Assembly: GCA_023375785.1 (NCBI GenBank)
Contig: SZWC01009494.1
Span: 3,820 to 50,615, forward strand
Direction: 5' to 3'
DNA: 46,796 nucleotides
Source of the DNA: Penium margaritaceum
Taxonomy: Eukaryota > Streptophyta > Zygnematophyceae > Desmidiales > Peniaceae
The notes below the pieces were generated by a model. The model was not told the DNA's origin and did no database searches. It saw only the letters and a list, made by a program, of their open reading frames with translations. Position numbers and translations under genes: made by a program. Below are positions 1-9,674 of this stretch, in pieces. Positions within the stretch are counted from its first letter, which is position 1, and every line of letters begins with the position of its first letter.

Positions 1-204
1 TAAATGGATGCATGCAAGGTACAGGCTTTTATACTTGCAGAGCTTTGCTAAAGCTTCTGCTTGTAGTGGTTCCATTGGAGCCAACCTCAACCTACAGTCC
101 TACTTGGCACGTCCTTAGACCACCATGTGTCATCCTCAAGCCAGGCTCTAGTAAGCTTCCTAGAAGCTTCCTGTCCCAGCTTGGGCCACAAAGAAAATTG
201 CGGC

Positions 205-270
205 TGTCGCAGGGTTTGAACACGCGACCTCTCGTTTGAGACTCCGGTGCCTATTCAACCATGCCAAAAA
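205..270 (-). repeat. Possible tRNA-derived SINE head (Pol III A and B boxes)
   Basis: On the minus strand, TGGTTGAATAGG (250-261) fits the Pol III A-box pattern TRGYnnAnnnG. About 28 nt downstream, GTTCAAACC (about 213-221) fits the B-box core GWTCRAnnC. This order and spacing are those of a tRNA gene or a tRNA-derived SINE. The anticodon region does not fold into a convincing stem, so I do not call a functional tRNA. If it is a SINE, its body would run left towards position 1, where I find no poly(A) end. Nothing else is recognised in 1-204 or 271-440. Confidence 0.35.
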
Positions 271-440
271 AGTATGGTTCCTATGATGAGCCACAGGGGG
301 CATACCCATTATGGGAAGTGCATTCCTGGCCCATCTCAGAACAGACCAAGGGGGCGTAATCCATAGAGCAGTGCATGCTTTGTCTGTATGTGTAGCTAGT
401 TAGCTAGGCAGTGGACAAGGTGCATACTATTTCAACATAC

Positions 441-1025
441 CGCTCGCTGGTACTGCTTCTCTTTGGTGCTGCCGCCTGCTGCAATTGCGGCTACACTTGA
501 TCACCGCTGCTGCTCCTAATGCGGCTGCCACCCACGGCCACTGATATTGTGGCTGCTGCTGCAGCTGTCAGCCGCCGCTTTTGCTATCAGTTGCCGCTGC
601 TATGGTTGTTGTTGTGGCTACTCCCAGCTATTGCTACTGCGGTTGGTGCTGCAGCTGGTGGGCTGTTGTTACAGCTAATGGCTGCTGATGCCGCCGCTGC
701 TGTAAGTTGCTGTCGCTGCTCCGTATTGCCACTGCTAATAGCCACTGCCGCAAGCTACTGCTTCTCCTGTGAGCTGCTTCTCCTCTTTTTTTTCTTTTGT
801 GTACACACCGGTAGCCAGACACGGCTGCTGCTGCCACCCGGTGCTACTGCTATAGTGGCTGTTTCCCATAGTTTCTATCACTGCAGGTGCTTCCTGCTGC
901 TCATTGATGCTACGGTCCCTCCAGGATCTAGTACTGTTGTTGCTATGGGTAGCTGCCACTGCTGCCCCTCACTCCTGTTGCTACTGCACAGCACAAGCTA
1001 TGGCTTTTCTGCTTTGATATCATGA
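441..1025. repeat. GCT/GCTGCTGC-rich cryptically simple tract
   Basis: The stretch is built from irregular runs of GCTGCTG, GCTACTGC, TTGCTGCTG and similar trinucleotide motifs. It leaves a 168-codon open frame on the plus strand (519-1025) and shorter ones on the minus strand, all Leu/Ala/Ser/Cys-rich without any domain. This is what trinucleotide-biased DNA produces by chance, so no gene is called. Confidence 0.5.
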
Positions 1026-2040
1026 GAAACTTCCTAGAACCTTCCTAACCGCTCGCCACTTAACTAAGCATCAGCGCTCAGTCAGTGTGTGATGAAAGTC
1101 ATAAGTCATGCACAAAATTGCAAGGGTCTGGGTAGGGACACGAACACAGTGTGAGGGAGCACATAATTGAATGTAATTGCAGAGAGAGTTAAAAGTGAAA
1201 GGTCCACACATCAGTACCTGCCGCGGCGCATGACGGGTGTCGCACGCGGTGGTACAAGGTCTGTCCTAAAACGGCCCAAAAACACTGTTTTGGCAGTAAC
1301 TCTGCGCAGACAAATCAGAATGCTACGTCGTGTGAACCTAGAAATGCAGAATCTTGAGCTGGACACTACAAGTGGTCACACGCATAAGTACGACACCGAT
1401 CGGTGGATAGATAATGCAAAACATAAAAATCAGGCTCAAGAGCCAGTCCACTGAGAAACATCTAGTGTCTGTAGAAAAACTGTAAAGCACCCCGACAAGC
1501 ACCCAGGACGTCGTGGCAGCTCTCTGGCAGTTGCTGGTGGGTGGAGCCACCACTCGTCGGTGCTCCAGCGCCAGCTGCGTCCGCAGCAAGGATAGGCTGC
1601 AGAAATCTGCAGAAGGTCCGAGACAGCATCCACGATGCTGGGGTTGTTGTCGGTCAGCTCCGAGTGGACGGTCCACCACATGTCGAAGAGCCGGTCCCTC
1701 CGAGGTCCGCATCGGGGATCATGTTGTCGCGCTCTCTTGTACCGCTGCTCTCCTCGCCATCACTCGTGACGGGTGGAAGCCACTCACACCAACAGGAGCT
1801 ATTTTAGATTTAAGCATATTTTGTTTGGACATGACTTTTACATTTATTAGTTTGATGTTTGTTTCCCCTCACCTCTACCTTCTCCAGGGTAGGGTGTTTT
1901 TTTCCAAACATGTTGCTTGTTTCTTTTTTCTACAATCTTTATCAAAGTTGATCGTTTGTAAGAAGATAACGTTTTCTCTCAGGCACCAATTGTCTATTTC
2001 ATGTGAAGAACTGGAAACCTCTCACAAACTTGTCAATTAG
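1026..2040. other. Unassigned stretch, no convincing gene
   Basis: Open frames overlap on both strands between about 1340 and 2040, in a locally GC-richer block (about 1490-1800). None has a motif I recognise, a clear start context or splice signals that would link it into a gene. It could hold a fragment of an exon or of an old transposon. Confidence 0.3.
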
Positions 2041-2044
2041 ATTC

Positions 2045-2290
2045 AATACTTCTCCATTGAGTACCACGGTACTAATCTTGTACTGTGGAAGAATACGACC
2101 TTCAAACAAGGGTGTACGGTGCACCTTGGTACTCCAAAAAAATTACGGTACTTTACCAATACCGTACCGACCGCAGTAGTGGCACCGGTATCGGTATTGG
2201 ACTCCCATAAAACCATGGTACCATGGTATCCATACCGTAGTAGTCTGGTATAGCGCTACTCAAGTACTGCGGTGCTTCATACCACAGCAT
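2045..2290. repeat. Palindromic GGTACC/ACGGTA-rich tract
   Basis: GGTAC, CGGTA, TACCG and CCATGG recur many times in about 245 bp. The densest point is CCATGGTACCATGG at 2213-2226, a perfect 14-nt palindrome. The tract has no useful reading frame. It could be a decayed satellite or the terminal part of a transposon. Confidence 0.5.
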
Positions 2291-2639
2291 TCTAGCTATG
2301 ATTGAGATGCTTCTTTATAAAAGTCTGGCACTGTCGAGGGGTCTGCTGAACAATACTTAAACAATGATTTTGTTCGTGACACTTCTATCGACCTTTCTGG
2401 AAGGTGGTTGAAATTGTCTGAAACTTGTGGAACGGAACATCGAAGGTCGAGAAAGTTGGCCAAAATGCCACCGGCCAAACGGCATAAAAATGATGAAGTC
2501 ATCGCGCAATGAGCCATGAATGAGGTTTCAGAAATGCCCACCTGCGGAGGGACTCGTGTACGTCAGGAAATTTACATAAAGATATGGTTTGCATTCGCTC
2601 GATCTCGAACGGTCCCAACTAGCGTGGTCGAGGCTTCGC

Positions 2640-3466
2640 AAAATCCTGTCCTCGGAGTTTGATGTTTGTTGAGCTGATGAGGACGCGATCTCCAGTGCTC
2701 ACCACGTCATCGCTGCAATGTCAGTTGGTCGCTCACTTCATGGCTGATTGAGTTTTTTGTGAGGGTTTGCCATGTTTCCTCCCAAATGTTTGCGTAGTCC
2801 CTGCAATCGATGTCGACCCCGGGGATTTTGCTTTGAATCTGTAATCCAGCGGATGTGGCAGGAAGTTTTTCGTACAACACCTCAAGAGGAACTTTACCTG
2901 TTGCGGTGGAAGTGGCGAAGTTGTATGCGAGTTCAGAAGTCAGCAGTTTAGCTGTCCAATCTGTGCCAGGGGGCTCACATTAAGTACGGAGGAGTTGTTT
3001 GAGAGTTTGATTGGTCCGCTCGATTGTTCGTAGATATGAAGGTGGAACGCTTTTATTAGCTGGATCCGACTGCCATAACACGTAATCAGTTTGTGCCAAA
3101 GAACAACTGGTGAAGCGACCGTCTTACTCGCTGATGATGGTATGTGGCACGCTCTACAATTGTACAATCTGGTTCACAAACAACTGTTTCTTCTTTGGTG
3201 ATGGTGGTCATATTTGGAATGGAGGGAAAAACTTTATGACAATCTGTCCACCACGACGAGGATGGCGTCATATCCATTGGAGGTGGTGGGTACTCTTATC
3301 ATGAATCCATGTTGATGTCGGCCCATGGTTCCATCGGAACATGTATCAGTTGGAGTAGACTGGTTGGTTGCGTGCGACAAGATTATTCTCTTTGACAAGT
3401 GTTGCACTTTCTACAGAAGGCCACCATGTCGGTCTTCATCTTGTCCCACCTGTAGTACTTTGCCAG
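2640..3466 (-). pseudogene. Ty3/gypsy integrase remnant
   Basis: The reading starts with the zinc-binding end of integrase (a CRKCNTCQR-like CxxC motif near 3400). It continues with a DINMDS-like first-aspartate segment, a segment matching 'AILVVVDRL' across a frameshift (about 3250), and ERTNQTLKQLL near 3010-3050, which is the glutamate-containing end of the catalytic core. Several frame changes and stops separate these. The C-terminal part (2640-2940) is poorly preserved and no chromodomain is evident. In family terms this enzyme inserts element cDNA into the genome; this copy cannot. Confidence 0.75.
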
Positions 3467-3961
3467 TTACTTGAGTGTCTTGTCCTGGCCAAATTGTCCA
3501 CCTGAATCATTGTCGTGGAATTCCTCCAATTGCATCCATTTTACCTCCAAGTTCGAAGCGATGACGACCTGGCGAGTGAATCGCTTGCCAGTAGGGGTTG
3601 TAGAATTAACCCTACCCATTAAATTTGGTCGCTGGCTCAGATTAGCTGCTAGATTTGTTTTTTCTAGGCCAAAACTCGGGATGTGGTTGAAGTTGGACTC
3701 GAGGAACTCCATCCATCAATTCTTTCAAGGGCTTACATTTAGCTGAGTCTTGAGACATTTCAGGACGTGGTGGTTGGTGTGGAGGATGCATCGCTGGCAT
3801 TCCAAGGTACACCGCCATGTCTTGAATGCGTGCACAATTGCAAGCATTTGTTTCTTGTGCACCGGGTTGTTGAGTTCCAGTCTGCGTAGTTCTGAAAAAA
3901 AGAAGAATAGGACAGGTTGTTCTCCACCGCCATTGTCTTGGAAGAGAATGACTCCGATGGC
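3467..3961 (-). pseudogene. Ty3/gypsy RNase H remnant
   Basis: The pieces match the RNase H region that follows RT in gypsy Pol. There is an LFQDNGGG-like strand near 3930, an 'HKKQMLAIVHAFKTWR' helix near 3830-3880 in one frame, a 'YTNHH' strand near 3780, and MEFLESNFNHIPSF with a K-T-N/A-N-L-S-Q-R segment at 3640-3712. The last corresponds to the usual KPGKTN..ADALSR end. At least two frameshifts break the domain. The role in an active element would be removal of the RNA strand during reverse transcription. Confidence 0.7.
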
Positions 3962-4985
3962 TCAAACGGACACGTGAGTGACCGCAATGTAATCCACCAT
4001 TGGATATGCCAATTGTAAGGCTGGCATCAAGGACAGAGCATTTCTCAGAGAGTTCAATGCCTGTTGTTCGCTGCCCCACCAATTCCACTCGGTGGTTGTC
4101 CGAATGAGTTTGGAGAGAGGCCTTGAAAATCCCGCATAGTCATTTACAAATTGACGGTAGTAGTTGTCGAAGCCCAAAAACACTTGGAAAACACGTGCAT
4201 TTAGATGCGTTGGCCAATCAATGACCGCCTCCACCTTTTCAGCATCCATGGTCATGCGTCCACCGCCAATGATGCGGTCCAAAAACTTGATCGAAGAATG
4301 AACGAAGTCACATTTTCAGAGTTAAAAAAAAATCTCTCTTTGTAAAATCTCAAGAACTTTTTGGACATGTCCAGTATGCTCCTTTGCTTTGTGGCTGTAC
4401 ACTAGGATGTTGTCGAGGTACACAAAAACAAAGTCGTCGAGATACATGACAACAAAGTCTCTGAGACACGGGCAAAAGATGTTGTTCATCGCCGCCATGA
4501 ACATTGCGGGGGCCATTATGAGTACGAACAGCATAACCATGAACTTGAAGTACCCGTTTTTGTTGTATAATATTGTCTTCTTGATGTCCTTATCAGGTAC
4601 ATGGATGTAATGATAGCTGCTACGTCAATTCTGCTGAAATATTGGACCCCACGGAGTTGGTTGAAAATTCCGTCTGCTCACAAGAGGGGATAACAGTTCT
4701 TGATGGTAATGTCGGTCGACACTTTATAGTCCACGCATATCCGCATCTCTTTGGTTTTCTTTACAAAAAGTATAGATGTAGCATGGAGTGACATGGAGGA
4801 TCGGATGAACCCGTAACGGAGCATCTCGTCTTGATGCTTCTTCAGTTTGATCAACTCATGATCTCTCATCCGATATGTCCCTTTTGCCATCGGTGTGCTT
4901 CCCGGCTTCATTTCTATCGGATGGTTGATGTTTCATTGTGAGGATAACTCCCGAGATAGTTTGTCAGAAAAAAACCCCTTTGAAC
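3962..4985 (-). pseudogene. Ty3/gypsy reverse transcriptase remnant
   Basis: The N-terminal finger is at 4678-4925 (PIEMKPGSTP, then ELIKLKKHQDEMLRYGFIRSS, then VKKTKEMRICVDYK). The palm is near 4600-4640 (GVQYFSRIDV) and at 4322-4540, where the YLDD catalytic box occurs. The thumb/connection is at 3962-4282 (EKVEAVIDWP, then VFLGFDNYYRQFV). Each piece is in a different frame. The catalytic box is duplicated by a 24-bp tandem repeat. The motif order identifies a gypsy-type RT with high confidence, but the gene is broken. Confidence 0.85.
4412..4459 (-). repeat. 24-bp tandem duplication inside the RT catalytic box
   Basis: Positions 4412-4435 and 4436-4459 are two adjacent 24-nt copies differing at four positions. 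On the coding strand they give two successive YLD-containing octapeptides (a YLDD copy followed by a YLDN copy), where a normal RT has one. The duplication is in frame. Confidence 0.85.
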
Positions 4986-5110
4986 TCCCCGATAAGCTCC
5001 ACAAACTCCTTCTGTACGGTTGCGAACTTCCTAGATGTCGAGGCTGTTGGTTTTGCCTTATTAGCTGCAATTTATTTTGCCTCCACTGCTTTCACATGGA
5101 CTAACTATTC

Positions 5111-5439
5111 TTGAGCTCCGTGTTTCAGGTATTGCTTGGCCACATCCAGAGATATCAATTGGCGTTTTTTGGCTGCCGCAACTTCCTCTACTGTGTCCTC
5201 CCCTGCTGTTTTCCGTTACCGCCATTGCATCATGGGTCGCTCAACCAGAGGCATGTGTTACTATCTGCCATTAATGCTTACATAAACTGACCCGCTGCTC
5301 TAGTTGACCTGCCCATTATGTCGGTACAGGAAATCTTGTCTGAGGATGACTTTGTGATTGCTCATTGGGCAATTCCTCTCGTGAAACCATACAAGATATG
5401 TCTTGTGAGGCATCAGAACAGTCACTTGTGTGCAAGGGT
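5111..5439. other. Unassigned stretch upstream of the gypsy relic
   Basis: Its place upstream of RT is where Gag-protease or a linker would be expected, but no DTG/DSG protease motif or zinc knuckle can be read in any frame. It joins the dispersed repeat at about 5440. Confidence 0.3.
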
Positions 5440-5940
5440 CTAGTCTGACAGGAAAATATGTATTATGTCCAAAAACACATCGAGGCTCTACAGTGATAGA
5501 CTAGCACCAATGGCAATCCAAGCTAGGCAAGTTTAGGCCTCCCGAGATGCTAGAACATGTAATCGGGCGTCTTGGTCCCGAACACATGCAAACTACTTAT
5601 GTCTGATTAAAAATCAAGGACCCGATCAATCAGTATTAGGTCTCTAGGGTTACAAGTACAAATCACTGTATACTCGGGTCTCGGCCACGGGGAGAATGTA
5701 CAATCTGTCAAAGACAATATGCGACAAATCATCATGGGCTCTCCTGGAGCATTGGCACAAACCACCAATGGTCGGGGCTCAACCACAAGGAAAACCCTAT
5801 GAGCCATGCATACGTGAACCAAGAATGCACCATACATGTCTCAAAAGGAGTGATGTAGCTGTTGGAGAACAATCAGCGTAAAATAGGAAGCTGTGACTAC
5901 ACAAGATTGTATGATAATAAGAAAAATCAAAGCCCACACA
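5440..5940. repeat. Dispersed repeat, copy 1 (shorter form)
   Basis: The stretch aligns by eye with 43375-44200 over nearly its whole length. Matching landmarks include CAAGCTAGGCAAGTT, CCTCCCGAGATG, GAACATGTAA, GCACTGGCACAAACC-like and GATGTAGCTGTTGGAGAA segments. Near 5700-5715 it lacks roughly 310 bp that the other copy has, which is exactly the stretch with the candidate exon. I recognise no transposase or RT in it. It could be intronic DNA of a duplicated gene, or a non-autonomous transposon. Confidence 0.75.
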
Positions 5941-7790
5941 AGACTCCCCCTATGTTGTAATTGCTGTTGACCAGGCACCTGTTGAAAAATTTCCCCTCCG
6001 CATGCCCAAGTGCGGCGCCGGGAGGCGCCGACGAGCCGCCAGAAAGTGTTAACGCCGCTCCGGCGGATCTGGCGACTCGAGAATTGCTCGGATCCTAAAA
6101 TGGAGATTGTCCCTTGAAGTTGACAAGTTGCTGAATCCGGTGGAAGTTGTTTCGCCGGAATCGGACAAGTATCAAGGGAGATATGGCCTTCCAAAGTTGG
6201 GGTATATGCAGCGGCTCTGGGAGCCAGCTGCGACTTGAAATCCGGTCGATAATCGACCGGACCGAGTAACAAAAATACCATCTGGAGAAATTTCTCCGAT
6301 AGGCCTGCCGAGGCGTCCAGTGGATGATCCGCCTGATCAGGTTGATCATCCACCGGATCCAGTAGTGCAGGTTGTTACTGAGGGACTTAGCCAAAATCAT
6401 GGCTCGGCGCCCGAAACTCAGTAGTACGTTTTGTTATTCAGGGACTTCGTCAAAATTTTGACTGCAGGTCAGTGGACAGGTTTCGAACCTCGTCACACCC
6501 CATCACCAAACTCGATCCAAAAGTGGGTAGGGTGCATGAAAACAGTGCAGGAGACCCCTACACCACGTGCAAGAGGATCTGCGCCTTGGGAAAGGCGCTT
6601 CGCACGTGAAGGAAGGCGCCACGGCATGTGCGCACCATGGAGGCGTTAGGCGTTTCTGTGGTGGGTGAAACCTGCACTTCGGCAAGCATAACTTGGGCTA
6701 CGCTTGGCCGAATCGTGCACGGTTTGGTGTGTTGAAAAGCTCATGACTAGCCCTATAAATGTTGTTATCATGTCCATGCTAAAAAACTAATGCAAAACAA
6801 TGTTATTCCCTTCGAAAACTGACTGTCTCTAAATTCCTGCTCACATAGCGTGAGGCGACCAGAAAGCTCACGCTCAGTCTCAGATTCGCCCAAAACAGTA
6901 GACGTGAACCAATAGAGACAATCAGACCAACGTCGGGACCGCATCCACATGGATCTCATCTTGACAGCACCAGGTCGGAACATGAACCCTAACATTGCCG
7001 TATCAGGATAACTGTGTCCCCCCTGCATGTAGGAGGCTACAAAACTATCGCCTGTAGAGAATAATATATCTCCCCCTGTCTTAAACGATCTCCACACAAA
7101 TGGAGGCTGCCAAACATCCCAGCTGGAAAAGCCTTGGGTATCACTCTTCTCAAAGTGAGAGGGTGGAGGAGTGGAGAAGACGTTGCCGAATGCTCCATGG
7201 TTGGGAGAGGAGAGAGGTTGAATTCTTCACATCTAGCGGCCAGATGTTCCAATGAGAGTTGTTTGTGTGGAGAAGATGGTACAAGATGCACATGGAGTGG
7301 AGGGTGGAGACCGAGTTGGATTTGTACGTGTGGAGCTAATTCCTACAGTCAAAACATCAATTGCACACTCCATTGTGTCCAAGTGCTCCTGTGCTACATC
7401 CAACTCAACTTGGAGAAAAGAGACGATCTTACGTATCCTAGCATGATCCTTCTGAGTGACTATGAGAAGCTCGAACACAACATCCTCGATCACTGCCAAC
7501 ACCTCACTGTAGGTAGTTGACAAGGAGTCTATTACTCGTCTTAGCACCTCTACCTCCATCTCTCCTGCCTAAAACCGAGTAACTGTAGGTGTGCGTCCTG
7601 TGAAAGGACACCTCTCCACAGGTCGTGGGATTGAGACAAAGGGTCAGTTCGGAAACGTACAGGTGTGTTAGGCTCTGAGGAACACAGGGCTCGGAAGAAG
7701 AGAGGGATGGTACATATGCAAAGGAGAAGGATGGGAATGAGCCGAAGGATGTCTTCAAGCTGTCCAGGGTGTCATCGCCACTCACTGTCT
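5941..7790. other. Unassigned stretch, possibly transposon-derived
   Basis: Positions 5950-6420 are GC-rich with recurring CCGGCGG, CCGGATCC and GATCAGG motifs and no recognisable product. On the minus strand, GACAGGGGGAGATATA (about 7070-7085) resembles a copia-type polypurine tract, but no LTR partner was found. A minus-strand open frame at 7233-7559 is Leu/Val/Glu-rich and could be helical, with no known domain. TATAAA occurs at 6755-6761 without an associated gene. Confidence 0.3.
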
Positions 7791-8205
7791 GAGGGGAGGA
7801 GCGGACGGGGGAGGGGAGAGGGGAGGAGTGGATGGGGGAGGGGAGAGGAGAAGAGTGGACGGGGGGGGGAGTGGCGCTGGGATTGGAGACCAAGAGAAGA
7901 AGGGGGAAAAGGCAGAGAGGGGTCTGGTGGGATGGAGGGAAGGCGGAGGGACGGGGGGGGGGCGGAAGGAGAAAGAGGGAGGAGTGGGATCAAGAGGAGG
8001 GGAGGGAGGGCGGGAGGACGAGAGAGCGAAGGGGAGGGGGGGCAAAGGAAGCAAGAGAGAGGGGAGGGAGGGCTGGGGAAGGGAGCGAGGGAGGGAAGAG
8101 GCATGAGCGAGGGAGGGGAGGAGGACAGGAAGGAGGGTGAAAGGGAGGGTGGAGGCAGGAGCGGACGGGAGAGGGGGGGGGGGTTGAAACTCATGCGACT
8201 GGGGG
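7791..8205 (+). repeat. Polypurine, G-run-rich tract
   Basis: About 400 bp are almost pure purine on the plus strand, with many runs of three to nine G separated by short GA spacers. Such DNA can form G-quadruplexes or, with mirror symmetry, triplexes. The open frames over it (Pro/Ser-rich on the minus strand, Gly/Arg/Glu-rich on the plus strand) are consequences of base composition and are not called as genes. Confidence 0.75.
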
Positions 8206-8770
8206 GGGTGGCCGTTCCAACGCGCGCCACGGGGAAATGCTGGGAAATGTGCGCCAGGAACGTCGAAACACCGGAAACACTGGCAAACTCACAAAGCAGA
8301 GGAAATGCCCGAAACGCCAGAATGCTGGAAAATTCGCCACGGGAACGCCATAAACGCCATAAACGCCAGCCGAAACTCAGAGTTGCCACGGAATCAAGCC
8401 CCTGGGGCCGGTCAAGGAGGGTCAATGAGGCCTAGGAGTAGAAGATGGAGTTATGTGGAAGCCGGATCAGGGTTGACTAGCTCGATGCCATGTTGAAAAG
8501 GAATACGTGAGGGGGGACGATGGGAATAGACAGGAGGTGGATCAATAGCAGAATGTTTTAGATCAAGAAAAGAGTTGTACAACAGACGGAGTAGACATAT
8601 AGTTTGGAGCCACCATCTTGGCTGGACCGAACGCGCACGCACCACCCAAACGGCTTGTAGCCGTTGACCTGAACGGTCCTAATCTTTGGGGAAAGTACAT
8701 ACTTGGGGCAAGGTTATCAAATGACAGTTTCTAACATTTCATGGGATAACATTCAATACTTTCACAATCC
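8206..8770. other. Unassigned stretch with short AACGCCATA repeats
   Basis: Between about 8220 and 8400 the motifs GGAAA, CGCCA and AACGCCATA recur (two adjacent 'CGCCATAAA' units near 8347-8365). The rest has no recognisable coding or structural signal. Confidence 0.35.
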
Positions 8771-8773
8771 CCT

Positions 8774-8794
8774 CCAATGGGTAGGGTATATAAG
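8774..8794 (+). promoter_or_regulatory. CCAAT plus TATA promoter-like pair
   Basis: CCAAT (8774-8778) is followed by TATATAAG (8787-8794) on the plus strand. The boxes are closer together than usual (about 8 nt apart), and no gene follows. The pair may be chance or part of a solo LTR. Confidence 0.2.
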
Positions 8795-8859
8795 CACAGT
8801 ATAGCAGGGACGTGTACTCTCTTCATGTGATGGAAAAAAATACACTAGTGTATCTCTGC

Positions 8860-9010
8860 TTGTCGATCGCCGATCCATGACGATCGATTATAAAAGATCG
8901 TGGATCTTGATGATTAACCGACATGCAACGATTGGGTATTGACGATCAATGATCTACCATCAACAATCAATGACCAAAGATCAACAACTGTCAACAGATA
9001 GGCGACGTCA
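8860..9010. repeat. GATC/ATCAA-rich tract with a hairpin
   Basis: Short degenerate GATC, ATCGA and GATCAA motifs recur across about 150 bp. At 8872-8906, two GATC-containing arms (GATCC..ACGATC and GATCGTGGATC) are inverted repeats around a 10-nt AT-rich loop. No gene is visible here or in 9011-9430. Confidence 0.45.
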
Positions 9011-9430
9011 AAAGGTCAGGAGATCAGACTAAAGAAAAGACATCACATAGCTGGAATCCCCTGCTCTCCCAAACCATCGAGTATATTGGGGTAGTGTAGC
9101 TATTCTATGTGTTGTACAAAAATTAGTTCTATACACTAGAGTATATCATATCCACTTGTGTATTTCTTACATGTCCATGAGATACACTCACCATGCACAC
9201 AATCCCAATGCACTTTTGGTTTGGTGGGTAGGAGGTAAGCATGTGATCCGATCCCCATCATCCCAAAATGCTGCAATGTATTAGAAAAGTGTAGCTGGTC
9301 GGTGCGTCCTGTTTCAATGGAGAAAAAAAGAGTAATACAATATTGTCTTGAGAGATAATTTCCAAGCTACACATCCTGACTGCTGATGTACAGCGATCAA
9401 CGATTGACGAGGCAAGTTGATGATTTGTGA

Positions 9431-9674
9431 ATAGTGTGAGTTGGAGGGGTACGAGAATTCCCCTCATTATAGAAGGGAACCTGCTGGGTCCCGCGGCAGC
9501 GTGGCCTAGCAGGTTCCTAGGCGGTGCCCAGGAGCCCGGGCACGCAGAAAAACAAAACCCATAACTCCGGGTGTCATTTGGGTGTGGATTTTACTGAGAG
9601 TTATAGGTTTGCGAGTTGTGTGAGTGGGGGATACAAGATCCCACCCCCCCTACGGTGGAAGGGAACCTGCTAGG
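9431..9674. repeat. Imperfect 186-bp direct duplication (insertion site)
   Basis: The segment around 9433-9488 (ending AGAAGGGAACCTGCTGGG) recurs around 9619-9674 (ending GAAGGGAACCTGCTAGG), an offset of 186 bp. The second unit is interrupted at 9674 by the giant element. Its continuation is found beyond the element at 38167, where TTCCGC..CGCGAGGCC..ACAGG matches TCCCGC..CGTGGCC..GCAGG of the first unit (9489 onward). The two sides therefore reconstruct the same local repeat. Confidence 0.65.
9670..9674. repeat. Target-site duplication, left copy (CTAGG)
   Basis: CTAGG lies directly left of the outermost LTR end (TGATGCCCCC at 9675). The identical pentamer lies directly right of the other outer LTR end at 38162-38166. 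A 5-bp duplication is the usual size for LTR-retrotransposon integration. Confidence 0.85.

Larger units (their letters stand above)
2600..5110 (-). mobile_element. Decayed Ty3/gypsy retrotransposon (pol relic)
   Basis: On the minus strand, pieces of RT, RNase H and integrase follow each other in the standard Ty3/gypsy order but in changing frames with many stops. The family differs from the giant element at 9675-38161: integrase directly follows RNase H and the motifs are those of ordinary plant gypsy elements. No LTR pair, PBS, Gag or clear protease was found. DNA at 2291-2600 (beyond the integrase C-terminus) and 5111-5439 (upstream of RT) may belong to it but is not recognisable. The element is a dead remnant. 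Confidence 0.8.

Noticed and set aside
519..1025. 168-codon Leu/Ala-rich plus-strand frame
   Set aside because: It covers a GCT-rich simple-sequence tract; no signal of a real protein.
6480..6500. GGTTTCGAACCTC resembling a tRNA B box
   Set aside because: No acceptable A box at the right distance on the minus strand.
7065..7085. GGGGGAGAT purine tract as evidence of a copia element
   Set aside because: No adjoining TG-starting LTR, no partner LTR and no Pol sequence nearby; kept only as a remark.
7772..8425. Minus-strand 217-codon Pro/Ser/Leu-rich frame and plus-strand Gly/Arg-rich frames
   Set aside because: They are translations of the polypurine tract; the composition explains the absence of stops.
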